A stretch of DNA of 64,000 bases from CAZYFH01 sp965197395 (lineage in GTDB: Bacteria > Acidobacteriota > Vicinamibacteria > Vicinamibacterales > UBA8438), in contig OZ240205.1 in the NCBI GenBank assembly GCA_965197395.1, positions 1,178,001 through 1,242,000 of the forward strand, written 5' to 3'. The notes under the pieces were generated by a model. The model was not told where the DNA came from, searched no databases, and was given only the letters and a program-made list of their open reading frames with translations. The position numbers were made by a program, and so were the translations under genes. Positions 1-8,398 of this stretch are shown here, piece after piece (within the stretch, counting starts at the first letter, position 1; every line of letters begins with the position of its first letter).

Positions 1-97
1 CTGGAACCGAACACCCTGGTCAGGAACCTGTTCTTCTCTCCGGACGGAACGTCGGTGGCATTCTTCGACGGTGGTGGAGACTTGAAGAAGGTGAGCC
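1..97 (+). pseudogene. Kinase-type TolB/WD40 propeller, 5' piece cut by an IS
   Basis: The frame is open from base 1 and ends in a propeller-blade motif (FFSPDGTSVAFF) followed by LKKVS. This pattern is typical of the C-terminal TolB-like propeller of acidobacterial Ser/Thr kinases. At base 98 the frame enters an IS66 inverted repeat. It resumes at 1637 in the same phase as LDGALPTTL, so removing the IS and one copy of the 7-bp duplication rebuilds a continuous gene. The kinase domain itself would lie left of the window; that is inferred, not seen. Confidence 0.75.
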
Positions 98-1629
98 GTA
101 ACTCGTTACCGGGGTGACCCGCTCGTGGGGTGAGCGAGGGCCGGTGAGATGGTGGGTTGTGGGGCATGAAGCAGCTCGACGAGGACGGTGGCCGCATCCA
201 AGTTGCGCTGCTGAGCGGTACGCAGCACGCTCATGAGGACGTGTTGGGTGTCAGCGCCGCGGGCCGAGCGGTTGCCGCCACAGACCTTGCGGTTCACGAC
301 GGCCGGTCGCAGCGCCTGTTCGGCGCGCCAGTTCGTCGCATCGATCGTGGGGTCGAAGAGAAAGCTGAAGAGGGCGGGCAGTTCGGTGCAGAGATGCGCG
401 GCCAAGCGCTGCATGGCGGGAAGCGTGCCGGGCTCGTCCAGGGCCGTGAGCAGCTGGTTGAGCACGTGGCCTCGGGCCACAGCGGCGCCGTGCGCCGACA
501 TGGTCCCCGCGGTGCGCCGGTCGCGGATGCCCAGCGCCTGCTGCAAGAGCCCCTTGACGCGCGCGGCAAACGGCGCGCGCGGGTGGTCCTTCATCAAGTC
601 GCGACAGCGCCGCAAGAGATGAGCGACGCAGGTTTGATGCCCCGCCTGCGTGAACTGCCGATACGGCGCCCAGCCGTCGCGGACCAGCACGCCGTCGTAG
701 TCGGCGCCGAGCACCGCCGCTGCCTGCGGGAACCCTCGCCCGGGTTGAATCTGATACACCGTCGTCTCAGGCGTCGCGAAGGCCCACAACCACTCCAACT
801 GCCCATTGACCTTCCAGCTGGTTTCGTCGGGGGCGACGACGGGGCTCCCGCGAATGACCTCGCAGAGGGCCGCATAGGTCGGCTGGGCCTGACGCGCCGC
901 GCGATGCAAGGCGCGCGTCACCGTGCTGGCGGTGACCGCCAAGCCGAAGCGATCGCGCAGGAGCCGGACGACCTTGCCATGCGACAGCCCCAGCTGCTTG
1001 TTGAGGACGACGATCAAGGCGAGGGCCTGCGGCCCGAGCTGCACGGCGGCGGCGCCCAAGGCATCCGACGTCTGCAACGGGTGGCGCCCTTGCACGCGCC
1101 GGCCACACGTCGCGCAGTGACCGATCCCCACGTCGAAGCGGCGCACGCGCGGCACCACCACCGGCAGGTCTTCCTGATACTGCGCCGATACGCGCGTCGG
1201 CGACACGGCACCGGCACAGTGCGGACACGTGGTCGGCACCGGGACCGCGATGACCTCGTCGACGCGCCCCGGCGGGGGCCGGTGCCGGTGGCGGCCGTGG
1301 CGCGGCCCTGCTCGGCGCCCGCTGCGTCGTGGCTGTGGCGTGGGCGCGCCTTTCGAGAACGGTGCCGCCTGCCGTGTGCCCGCCCGACGCGCCAGGTCGA
1401 GTTCGTGCTTCAGCCGCTCGTTCTCACGGCGCAGCCGGTCGCGGTCGCGCTCCAATCGGACGCGTTCTGCTTCCGACCGTTCAAGCTCGCGCCGCAACCG
1501 TGCAATGTCGCGTTCGCTGTCCCGAGGAGCGTCAGACCGATCCGCCACATCGAGGTTATGCCAGATTCCGGACAATTGTACAAGTCAAAAATGTTCGGTA
1601 TGGAAGGTCAGACCCGGTAACCAGTTACA
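98..1629 (-). mobile_element. IS66-family insertion sequence
   Basis: The element is 1532 bp. Its ends match in inverted orientation: GTAACTCGTTACCGGG at 98-113 and, read inward from 1629, GTAACTGGTTACCGGG. Similarity continues for about 23 bp with one indel. The flanks carry a direct repeat GTGAGCC (91-97 and 1630-1636). IS66 elements usually duplicate 8 bp, so 7 bp is slightly atypical. One transposase gene fills the element, and no IS66 accessory orfA/orfB is visible. Confidence 0.9.
106..1575 (-). CDS. IS66-like transposase
   Basis: This 489-aa protein catalyses transposition of the surrounding IS. An arginine/glutamate-rich coiled coil at about residues 20-65 is followed by a basic linker. 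A zinc finger follows (CPHC at 117-120 and CATC at 154-157), then the DDE core: Asp250 in PDETSW, Asp300 in RDGWAPY and Glu419 in NWRAEQALRP. The full-length frame opens at a TTG codon; a GTG nine codons in is an alternative start. The frame is intact, so the element may still be active. Confidence 0.9.
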   Translation of the reverse strand: MSGIWHNLDVADRSDAPRDSERDIARLRRELERSEAERVRLERDRDRLRRENERLKHELDLARRAGTRQAAPFSKGAPTPQPRRSGRRAGPRHGRHRHRPPPGRVDEVIAVPVPTTCPHCAGAVSPTRVSAQYQEDLPVVVPRVRRFDVGIGHCATCGRRVQGRHPLQTSDALGAAAVQLGPQALALIVVLNKQLGLSHGKVVRLLRDRFGLAVTASTVTRALHRAARQAQPTYAALCEVIRGSPVVAPDETSWKVNGQLEWLWAFATPETTVYQIQPGRGFPQAAAVLGADYDGVLVRDGWAPYRQFTQAGHQTCVAHLLRRCRDLMKDHPRAPFAARVKGLLQQALGIRDRRTAGTMSAHGAAVARGHVLNQLLTALDEPGTLPAMQRLAAHLCTELPALFSFLFDPTIDATNWRAEQALRPAVVNRKVCGGNRSARGADTQHVLMSVLRTAQQRNLDAATVLVELLHAPQPTISPALAHPTSGSPR

Positions 1630-2445
1630 GTGAGCCTTGATGGGGCTCTCCCCACCACCCTCGTCGAGGAGGTAGGTGCCGCGTCCGGCATCTGGAGAAG
1701 TAACGACGAGATCGTCTACACCGCGACTGGGGAAGGCCTTTTTCAAGTCTCCGCTGACGGGGGCACGCCGACCCGGCTGCTCGAAGGCGAACCGGGGGAT
1801 AGGTCTAACGACATCGCCATCGTCCCGAACACCGGCGACATCCTGTTCACCAGCGCGTCGAGCGGTGAGTCCCGAATTGAACTGCTGAACGCCGACACTG
1901 GAGAGGCTGTGCCCGTCGCGGACGATGCGATTTTGGTTGCCCTCACTACATCCGGCCATCTGCTCTTCGAGCGCGATGACGTGATCATGGCAGCGGTCTT
2001 CGACGCGACGGAGCACCGCCTGGGGCCGGCGGTGCCGGTGCTTGACGGGTATGCCCGCGACGTTGGACAAGACACCGCACAGGTAGCTGTCTCAGCGTCC
2101 GGAACACTGGCATATGTCGCTGCGGCTGAGAGCAGAGACAACCCCACGCTGGACTGGGTTGATTTGGACGGGACATCGACGAGGGTGGGAGAACTCCCCG
2201 TCGGATCCAGCATGATCGACCTCTCGCCAGACGGCAGGCTGGCGGTTGTTGGCACGTTCGATGTGAGACCACGGGTCTTTGTATGGGACATGGTCCGCCA
2301 GGTGCCGACGGGCCTGGAAGTCGAGGGATTTATCCCCCGGTGGCATCCAGATGGGCGGCATGTCGCGTTCAGCCGAGGAGCGCAGCTCTTGCTCGTCGAT
2401 GTCGATGATGGGTCCGAAACGGTGCTAGCCGAGAGCGAAAGCGAT
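1630..2445 (+). pseudogene. Kinase-type TolB/WD40 propeller, 3' piece, tail lost
   Basis: This is the continuation of the gene cut by the IS66 element. It encodes about 270 residues of propeller blades, including IDLSPDGRLAVVG and RWHPDGRHVAFS, as in the C-terminal sensory domain of acidobacterial kinases. Homology to the family fades after SETVLAESES, near 2445. Beyond that the plus-strand frame only reads the antisense of a SpoIIE gene. The end is therefore a deletion junction and the last blade or blades are missing. The exact breakpoint is uncertain by roughly 20 bp. Confidence 0.7.
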
Positions 2446-2709
2446 GCTGTCCGCTCCCCGGGCCGCGACCCCGTTTCTGAACGCGTGCACCTGATCGCTC
2501 ATTGCCTCAAGGCATCTCCTGGGCGGAAGGTGAGCCGATGCCTTGAAGTAGTCCTCCAATCCGCCCACACCGAGCTCCTGTCCGGCACGGTTCGTAGATT
2601 CGGTCACGCCATCCGTATAGAGGACGAGCCGGTCTCCTGGCGTGAAGGGGATCTGCAACGTCGAGCAGGTTCGGCGCAGATCCTCGAACAGGCCAATGGG
2701 GGTATTTTC
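2446..2709 (-). pseudogene. SpoIIE/RsbU-type phosphatase, C-terminal piece
   Basis: The minus strand reads ENTPIGLFEDLRR, then FTPGDRLVLYTDGVTES. The TDGVTE motif is the metal-binding signature near the C-terminus of PP2C-like SpoIIE phosphatases. It joins in phase to the N-terminal piece at 3421-3944 through the duplicated target GTATTTTC. The expected terminal strand (a DDxTLxxxR-like end) is replaced by DSIAFALG and a stop at 2425, because the gene's tail is fused to the convergent kinase fragment. Confidence 0.8.
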
Positions 2710-3076
2710 GGCTATATCCGAGTTTCCCAAATAGCGTAAGCACCTGATATCCCAGTCTTTCCGGGGTAAATCGAGCGTTCGGCGTGTACAGGTCGACGGT
2801 GTTGACGCGAACATAGTTGTTCGCCGGTCGACTGCAGTCCGAGGACGCAGCGGTCCAGTTCGACATCACGCATGGGCCCCCTCCCTGGGAGCCATCTTGT
2901 CGCGCACGGACGGGCCCTGTGGAAGCTGACGGCGCCGTGGACGCACAGAACGCGCCCACCGTGCCTTGGAAAACGCTGTGCGTTTTCCACGAGCTCCCAC
3001 AGGGCCTTTCCAATCAAATCACCCACGAAAAACCCCGAAAGGCCCCAAAATGGCGTTGGGAAACCCGGATAGACCC
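2710..3076 (-). mobile_element. MITE-like element, copy A (367 bp)
   Basis: This non-coding element has imperfect terminal inverted repeats. The left end is GGCTATATCCGAGTTTCCCA; the right end, read inward, is GGGTCTATCCGGGTTTCCCA. It is flanked by GTATTTTC at 2702-2709 and 3077-3084 (8 bp). Inside are nested inverted repeats: an outer pair at 2912-2927 and 2991-3006 and an inner perfect hairpin at 2968-2988 (GGAAAACG / CGTTTTCC). It appears identical over its whole length to copy C at 17243-17609 in inverted orientation. No transposase is present, so mobilisation would need a partner in trans. Confidence 0.85.
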
Positions 3077-3084
3077 GTATTTTC

Positions 3085-3420
3085 GGCTATATCCGAGTTT
3101 CTCAAAGGGCGTAAGTACCTGATATCCCTGTCTTTCCTGGGTAAATCGAGCGTTCGGCCTGCACAGGTCGGCCGCTTCGATGTGAACATAGTCATTCACG
3201 GGTCGACTGCAGTCCGAGGACGCGGCGATCTTGTCGCATACGGATGGGCCCTGTGGAAGCTGCCGGCGCCGTGGACGCACAGAACGCGCCCACCGCACCT
3301 CGGAAAACGCTGCGCGTTTTCCACGAGCTTCCACAGGGCCTTTCCCATCAAATCATCCACGGAAAACCCAGAAAAATCCCGAAAGGCCCCAAAATAGCGT
3401 TGGGAAACCCGGATAGACCC
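3085..3420 (-). mobile_element. MITE-like element, copy B (336 bp)
   Basis: Copy B is in direct tandem with copy A and shares the GTATTTTC between them (3077-3084), with a third GTATTTTC at 3421-3428. It has the same termini and internal hairpin (GGAAAACGCTGCGCGTTTTCC without the GC change seen in A) but differs at many positions. It also lacks about 30 bp that A carries around 2850-2890. B is therefore an older or different subfamily member, and A probably inserted later at the same target. Confidence 0.85.
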
Positions 3421-3944
3421 GTATTTTCTGATTGAAGTCTACGCATGGTGTCCTCCGCCTTGACATAGAGGAGCACCGGAGGGTGACCGCAACCCGCGCC
3501 GATTACCGTGCCTTTGTCCAGATCGATGAACAGGGAGAAGAACGTCACATAGAGCCCCGTCTCGCGAAAGGTCCGAAAGACGAAGTCGTTGAGCGAGTCG
3601 ACAAGCTGACCGGGATGGCCGACGTGCGGCGCCTGGCCGAGCACGAAGCTGTTGACGCGCGTGGCGAGCAGCGCCGAGGCCACGCCGTGGCCGGAGACAT
3701 CGCAGACTCCCACGACCACTCGGTGGTCGCTCTGGAAGTGCACGGAGGCGTAGTCGCCGCCCACAGCCATCATGGGTCGGAAGTCACACGCGATTTCGAG
3801 ATCCCCCCGTCGCTGGTTGGCAGGAATCATGCTGCGATGGACGCGCCCGGCGATTTCCAGGTCCGCCTCCAGGCGAGCCCGATCGTCATCGACGTCGGAC
3901 TGACCAGATGTACTGCCCTGGATGAACACGCCTGGCTGCGTCAT
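3421..3944 (-). pseudogene. SpoIIE/RsbU-type phosphatase, N-terminal piece
   Basis: The ATG is at 3944. The first ~40 residues are a polar leader ending in LEADLEIAGRVHRSMIPA, the linker helix usual before SpoIIE domains. The catalytic motifs VGGDYASVH and CDVSGHG follow, then FRETGLYVTFF and GCGHPPVLLY. The frame stops making sense after RLQSENT, where the tandem MITE pair begins. Intact members of this family dephosphorylate anti-sigma-factor antagonists in partner-switching pathways. Here the catalytic domain is split by ~720 bp and is presumably inactive. Confidence 0.85.
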
Positions 3945-4210
3945 CGGATCGTCCCTCGCCTACGTGCTGCCAACCTCCGCTCCTCCAGCGTGAGGGCGAC
4001 GTACACCAGCTCGCTGGCCCGTTCGACCTGGAGGACAACGGCTTGCGGCCTTGTGGATCTCATTTCCCTTTGAGTCCAGACGTGATCTCCCATGTTGACG
4101 CTAGGAGCAGCCTTCGTGCCAGGTCCGTCCAAGGATGCCAAGCTGCCGTTGGTCAACAACTTGAGGGACGCGTGTGGGAGCCGGGCAACCATGAACCTTG
4201 GTCGAATCAC
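3941..4210 (-). CDS. Small hypothetical protein overlapping the SpoIIE start
   Basis: An 89-codon frame ends in an ATGA overlap with the phosphatase start at 3944, which suggests translational coupling. Its C-terminal half (VLQVERASELVYVALTLEERR) looks like an amphipathic helical segment. I recognise no family. The start is uncertain (GTG at 4210 or ATG at 4192). It could be the 3' end of a decayed regulator of the same partner-switching operon. Confidence 0.35.
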   Translation of the reverse strand: MIRPRFMVARLPHASLKLLTNGSLASLDGPGTKAAPSVNMGDHVWTQREMRSTRPQAVVLQVERASELVYVALTLEERRLAARRRGTIR

Positions 4211-4957
4211 GAGGAATCAGTTGCTGGAACACGAAACTTCATGCCTGGTCGCCAGACGCCACGAGCCCGCATCCCAGGCCGGCCGGATTCCCGCCGACCA
4301 TCGCCCACGACCCTTGGACACGTGGAGGAACGGGGCCCTTGGCCCCGTTGCCCTCGTCTCGGTCCCGTCGGGACCCTCAGCCTCTGCTCGAGCTCTTGAT
4401 TTCCAGGTTGTTTCGGTAGGTGAGCACACCAACGGTCTGCGGAACGATGTCCGCCACGACCCGCGTGTCGACCTCTGAGCCGACAGCGGATTGACAGGAA
4501 CGTTCGATACAGAACGGACGTGTGGGTTCCACGATCGCCTCAGTCCATTCGATAGTACGGTGAGAGGCCAGATCATCGTCGACTCCAGACGAAAGTGACG
4601 GGGGACGGGCGGGAAGAGTTCCTCAGCCACTCATGATCGGTGTAGCGGTATTTCTTGCTGCGCTTGCGGTCTCCACGCACGTCTTGAACGTAGCCTGCCC
4701 GCAGAGCTTGCGGGCCAGGTCGTGCTGATCGCGGGCGCCCCGAGACCGGGAAGCGAGATCAGAACCGCGCGACCAATCGGCAAAGGCGTGACAACGTCGT
4801 GGCGGTTCACGCTGGGCGACGGCCGGCTCACTTACGACGCCGCGTTTCGAGGCCCCGTCGACGGTGGGCACTTTCATCCAGACTCGGTGTCGAGTCACAC
4901 ATCCACGCAGACGCAGCGGTACGTCGCCGGCCGTGGTGTCGCGCGGCTGCGAGGACA
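4211..4957. other. No confident gene; hairpins and a possible decayed exported-protein start
   Basis: Two perfect small hairpins occur: AACGGGGCC-CTT-GGCCCCGTT at 4329-4349 and GGTCCC-GTC-GGGACC at 4361-4375. Neither has a T-tract. A 31-codon plus-strand frame from 4633 begins like a signal peptide (MIGVAVFLAALAVS). It stops at 4726, while a different frame stays open from 4722 to 4961 (LIAGAPRPGSEIRTARPIG). That is compatible with a frameshifted small secreted protein, but I cannot name it. Confidence 0.3.
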
Positions 4958-5650
4958 CTAGCGCGGCGCGTTGAGGCGCTTGAACGTCCCGCCGACGATC
5001 CTGTTAAGTCTGGCCACCGCCGGCTGGAACTCGCGCGGCGACATGACGGCGAGCAACTCGGCGTGGGTTGGCGCCCCGTATGGAACGGGCCCGTTGTGCA
5101 GATCGAACCCCTGCACCACGTCGATCCGGGGCGATCGGGCGTAGACCTGGATGTAGTAGCTCAGGCGGAGCACGCTCCGCTCTTCGTGCGTGAGCGGCAG
5201 CCGATCGAGCTGCCGCGTGATCCGATCGAGCGACACGGGCAGTTCCTCCGCCGGCGGGGGCACGAGGCCGCGGTCGCCCTGCGCGGCCGCCGGTACGGGG
5301 ATCGAGACACGCCCGATGTCGTTGGCAATGTGCTCCACGATTGCCCGGTCGCTCTCGGCGCGGTCGATCTCCAGGGCCTCGCTCGCCACCGATGTCACAT
5401 GGGAGAGCGCACGCACCGTCGCGATGGCTTCGTCCTTGGCCCAGAGGCTCGGCACGGTTCCGCTCAAGCGCACCATATGCGCCTGAACCGAGACGGTGAC
5501 GTTGCGAAACGCGTCTTCCGAGAGTCGGCGCTCAATCTGACGGCCGATCTGCTGGTCCGTCAGCGATTCACCGGCGGCCAGGCTGGCCACGGCGAGCACC
5601 GCGACAAGACCGACGAGTGCACCACACGCGCGGGCAAGTAGGGATCGCAT
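4958..5650 (-). CDS. BON-domain exported protein
   Basis: The protein is 230 aa from the ATG at 5650, which has AGGAGG six bases upstream. A signal peptide (about 1-28, ending near LAAGES) precedes a BON domain at about 30-95 (LTDQQIGRQIERRL ... VRLSGTVPSLWAKDEA ... VTSVASEALEI). BON domains bind phospholipid and protect the envelope, as in OsmY-like proteins. The C-terminal ~120 residues (RITRQLDRLPLTHEERSVL, SYYIQVYARS) match nothing I know. It lies downstream of the ECF sigma/anti-sigma pair and is a plausible envelope-stress target. Confidence 0.8.
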   Translation of the reverse strand: MRSLLARACGALVGLVAVLAVASLAAGESLTDQQIGRQIERRLSEDAFRNVTVSVQAHMVRLSGTVPSLWAKDEAIATVRALSHVTSVASEALEIDRAESDRAIVEHIANDIGRVSIPVPAAAQGDRGLVPPPAEELPVSLDRITRQLDRLPLTHEERSVLRLSYYIQVYARSPRIDVVQGFDLHNGPVPYGAPTHAELLAVMSPREFQPAVARLNRIVGGTFKRLNAPR

Positions 5651-5864
5651 CTCAAGCCTCCTCGTGGTTCCGTGCATGACGGGAGCGGCGCTCCCGTCGG
5701 TTCCCGTGGCTGAGGCGCTGTGCCCGCTCCACGCTCATGCACGTGAGCGCGGCCAGCGGCTGATTTCTTACACGGTGATCTGGATCGGGGAGCGTGGCGA
5801 CACCGAGCGAGAGCGACAGCCGGAAGCATGGCCGCGGGGAGTCGGATGCCGCGGCGTCGGCCGG

Positions 5865-6128
5865 TTATCGCGCGACGTCGCCTGAATCCGGCGTGGCGTC
5901 GGCGTGGCGGAGGATCGTCAGTTGGAGTCGCTCGAGGACCGTCGGGTCCTCGCCGCGCTGTCGAACGAGCGTCCGCACAGCCGTGCCGATGGCCCGGATC
6001 TGGGCGGCGTAGCGCCGGCAGTGGGGGCACATCCATAGATGGAGTCGCAACGCGAGGCGTCGCCACTGCGGCGCGGCGCGCCCGTCGTCCCGCCCGATCG
6101 CCGTCGCCACGTCCTTGCACGTCAGCAT
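5865..6128 (-). CDS. Zinc-finger anti-sigma factor (short)
   Basis: This 87-aa protein begins MLTCKDVATAIG and carries the HLWMCPHC motif of the zf-HC2 anti-sigma fold (His, then CxxC). It starts six bases after the sigma-factor stop, so the pair is co-transcribed and probably coupled. There is no transmembrane segment. A cytoplasmic zinc anti-sigma factor that releases the sigma factor on redox or metal stress fits, by analogy with ZAS proteins (inference). Confidence 0.85.
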   Translation of the reverse strand: MLTCKDVATAIGRDDGRAAPQWRRLALRLHLWMCPHCRRYAAQIRAIGTAVRTLVRQRGEDPTVLERLQLTILRHADATPDSGDVAR

Positions 6129-6134
6129 GGCCCG

Positions 6135-6725
6135 TTACGCCTGTACGCCTTTGGATTCCAAGCAGTCTCGAACCCGGTTCCGGATGCGATGCAGCATCAC
6201 ACCGAGGTTAGTGCGGCTAATCCCCAGAACATGACAGATGTCCTCGGTGGACAGCTCCTCGACCTCCCGCAGGATGAACGCTAACGTCGGCCTGAGGGGC
6301 GCCGCGTCCAGACACGCAAAGATCTCCGTTTCGACCTCCTGGTGGTGGAGGTCGGTATCGACCGGCCGGGGCGGCGTGCGCGACGTCCCGCTGGCGTCGA
6401 ACCGACGCTCGAACGCCTCGTCGATCTCATCCATCTGCCGGTCGCGCTGGCGGGCCCGCCGCGCCTCGGCGATCTTCTTATAGAGGATGCCGAAGAGCCA
6501 CGTCCGGACGCTGGATCGCCCCTCGAAGCGGGGTGCCGCCTCGATAAAGGTCGCGAACGTGGCCTGCGTGACGTCCTCGGCCCGCTGGGGATCCAGGCCC
6601 GCCCCGCGCGCGGCGCGGAGGATCTGGGGAAGGTATTTCTCGACGACGGTCTGGATGGCGGCCTGGTCGCGAGCCCTGATCTGCGTCGCGAGGTCGGGAT
6701 CCGACGGTGTAACAACTGACGCCAT
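6135..6725 (-). CDS. ECF-type RNA polymerase sigma factor
   Basis: This ~196-aa sigma-70 family factor has region 2 at about 20-95 (ILRAARGAGLDPQRAEDVTQ, SVRTWLFGILYKKIAEARR) and region 4 at about 135-190 (LREVEELSTEDICHVLGIS, LGVMLHRIRNRVR). I chose ATG 6725 because GAGGTGA lies about 8 bases upstream; a GTG at 6737 would sit on top of that site. It is followed by its zinc-finger anti-sigma gene and the BON protein. An 18-bp palindrome lies in the divergent promoter region. Confidence 0.88.
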   Translation of the reverse strand: MASVVTPSDPDLATQIRARDQAAIQTVVEKYLPQILRAARGAGLDPQRAEDVTQATFATFIEAAPRFEGRSSVRTWLFGILYKKIAEARRARQRDRQMDEIDEAFERRFDASGTSRTPPRPVDTDLHHQEVETEIFACLDAAPLRPTLAFILREVEELSTEDICHVLGISRTNLGVMLHRIRNRVRDCLESKGVQA

Positions 6726-6755
6726 CGGTGCACTCACCTCTCAGAGCGGCACGAA

Positions 6756-6773
6756 GGGAGTCGAACGACTCCC
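6756..6773. promoter_or_regulatory. 18-bp perfect palindrome in a divergent promoter region
   Basis: GGGAGTCG-AA-CGACTCCC sits between the sigma-factor gene (minus) and the small membrane-protein gene (plus). A perfect two-fold repeat here is a good operator candidate for a dimeric regulator. No regulator gene next to it is an obvious partner. Confidence 0.45.
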
Positions 6774-6808
6774 ACAGTGTAAGACGCGATCACAGGGAGG
6801 AAAGAGCC

Positions 6809-7261
6809 ATGCGGATGACGAGTATCACACACGGCGTGTATGGCGGACTGGCTGGCGGCGTCGTGTTCGGCGCCATGATGGCGCTGATGGGCATGCTGCC
6901 GATGATCGGGAACATGATCGGCGTCCCGTCGCCGTGGGTCGGGTTCGTCGTCCACATGATGATCAGCGCCACCATCGGCGGCAGTTTCGCGGTGCTGCTG
7001 ACCGCCGGTGGTCTGCGAGGCGGGGTGGGACACGGGCTCGCGTACGGCTTCGCCTGGTGGATGCTTGGACCCTTGACCTTGATGCCGTTCTTTATGGGCA
7101 TGGGACTCGGAGTCCACTGGAACGTCGCCGCCATGGGGCAGGCGATGCCGAGTCTGGTGGGCCACCTGCTCTTCGGGGCCATCCTGGGCGTGACCTACCG
7201 ATGGCTGCAAGACCGCGCCGGCGCGACCGACGCGCACCACGGCCACGCCACAGCCGCCTGA
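6809..7261 (+). CDS. Small polytopic membrane protein, function unknown
   Basis: The protein is 150 aa from the ATG at 6809, with GGGAGGAAAG upstream. Four hydrophobic segments (about 8-30, 40-65, 75-100 and 110-130) are rich in Gly and Met (GAMMALMGMLPMIGNMIG, FVVHMMISATIGG). The tail is His-rich (DAHHGHATAA). The Met/His content suggests metal handling, but that is speculative. It diverges from the ECF sigma operon. Confidence 0.65.
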   Translation: MRMTSITHGVYGGLAGGVVFGAMMALMGMLPMIGNMIGVPSPWVGFVVHMMISATIGGSFAVLLTAGGLRGGVGHGLAYGFAWWMLGPLTLMPFFMGMGLGVHWNVAAMGQAMPSLVGHLLFGAILGVTYRWLQDRAGATDAHHGHATAA

Positions 7262-7937
7262 CGCATCGGCTGATGACGGTAGGAGCGAGGAGGGTCCTCG
7301 TTTCTGCCGTCGCTCCGTGGGTAACACCCTCACCGTGTCTGAGATCACCGGTACACGTTCCAGTGGTCTGTCTTACAAGACCGATGCCACGTTCTTCTCC
7401 TCATCTTGAGCATGCGCCCGGACAGTTTGGAGTTCGTGCGGATGGGCCTCTGGTAGTCAACGCCCTGCGCGTGGCGGACGTGGCTGTGGTGCCCGTGCTG
7501 CCGCATTAGCTCCGCGTCGAGGGTCTGGTTGCCTTCGAGGCCGCGCTGCCGTGGCCGATAGTCCCACCTTCCGATGGACACGACATTTCGCGAAAGACAC
7601 GATCCTTCGCGACGCTCCATTCCACGTCTGCTGGCAGAGCACCCACGTCATTCCGTCCGGACCGGTTCCCGCTGCGTGCGTCGACGGCGCTGCGTTCGCT
7701 GAACACACGTGGCGCGGCACGTGCTCCGCAGGGGCACGATGTCCTCAAAGGAGAGGACGACGCTGGAGATCACACACTCGACGAGAAGGCGCGATCTGTC
7801 ATGAGCATCCAATGTAAGAAATCCGCCCGTGGCGGCACTCACTAGATGACTCGGGAACAGGACCCGAGGACAGGGAACGCCCGACGACCCATGACGGGTG
7901 TCGGGTACACACGGCACACTCGGAAAGGAGCAGTCCA
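7262..7937. other. No supported gene
   Basis: There are only short open frames on both strands without recognisable motifs. A minus-strand frame at 7345-7620 (QGVDYQRPIRTNSKL ... TDHWNVYR) has somewhat protein-like composition but no start context and no family I know. The region may be decayed coding sequence. Confidence 0.4.
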
Positions 7938-8350
7938 ATGAAGCACCGCTACGCAACGTTGACGACAATCTCTTTCGCTGCCCTCGTGATGGTGTTCGCG
8001 TCCGTCACCTCGGCCCAGGCTGACCTTGGCGACGTGGGGGGGGGAAGGAGGCGACACACATGACATTCACGTACGCCGTTCGCGTTGCGGATGTCATACT
8101 ACCGGCGGGTCCGTACGTCTTTCGGCTCAACCCCACCAGGGACGCTGTCTGGATCATCAGTGAGGACGACGGGGACGTCTTCGGGCCGTACTTGACGCGG
8201 CCCATCCACCGACCCGAGCGGATAAGCAAACGCCAGATCGTGGTCGAGCGTCCCGCGGACGCGGACGGTATCCCCACCCTCCGTGGTTGGTTCGGGCGCT
8301 ACCAAGCATTTGGTTGCGAGTTGGTCTATCCGACGCTCAGCGGCAACTGA
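7938..8350 (+). pseudogene. Small secreted protein frameshifted at a G9 tract
   Basis: ATG 7938 has GGAAAGGAG seven bases upstream and encodes a signal peptide (MKHRYATLTTISFAALVMVF, then SVTSAQA). The frame runs into nine consecutive Gs (8036-8044) and stops at TGA 8061. One extra G would continue in phase as GGGKEATH into a 96-codon frame (TFTYAVRVADVILPAGPYVF ... PTLRGWFGRYQAFG), which resembles small acidobacterial exported proteins with an LPAGxY motif. ATG 8060 has its own AAGGAGG inside and after the G tract, so an unexported form could still be made. Sequencing error, decay and phase variation are all possible. Confidence 0.7.
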
Positions 8351-8398
8351 GCAGAGCGGCCCATGAAGGGTCCGGCCGCCTCGCTTCCGTGCTTTCGG

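Noticed and set aside
157..1620. 487-codon plus-strand frame opposite the IS66 transposase
   Set aside because: It has the Arg/Gly/Ala-rich composition of an antisense shadow and no motifs, while the minus strand has zinc-finger and DDE residues.
2817..3122. Small open frames inside the MITE copies
   Set aside because: The same frames occur in all copies only because the DNA is identical. They begin and end in the inverted repeats, and copy B breaks most of them.
7345..7620. Possible minus-strand protein
   Set aside because: Composition is somewhat protein-like, but there is no start context and no family match, so I left it as an unassigned region.
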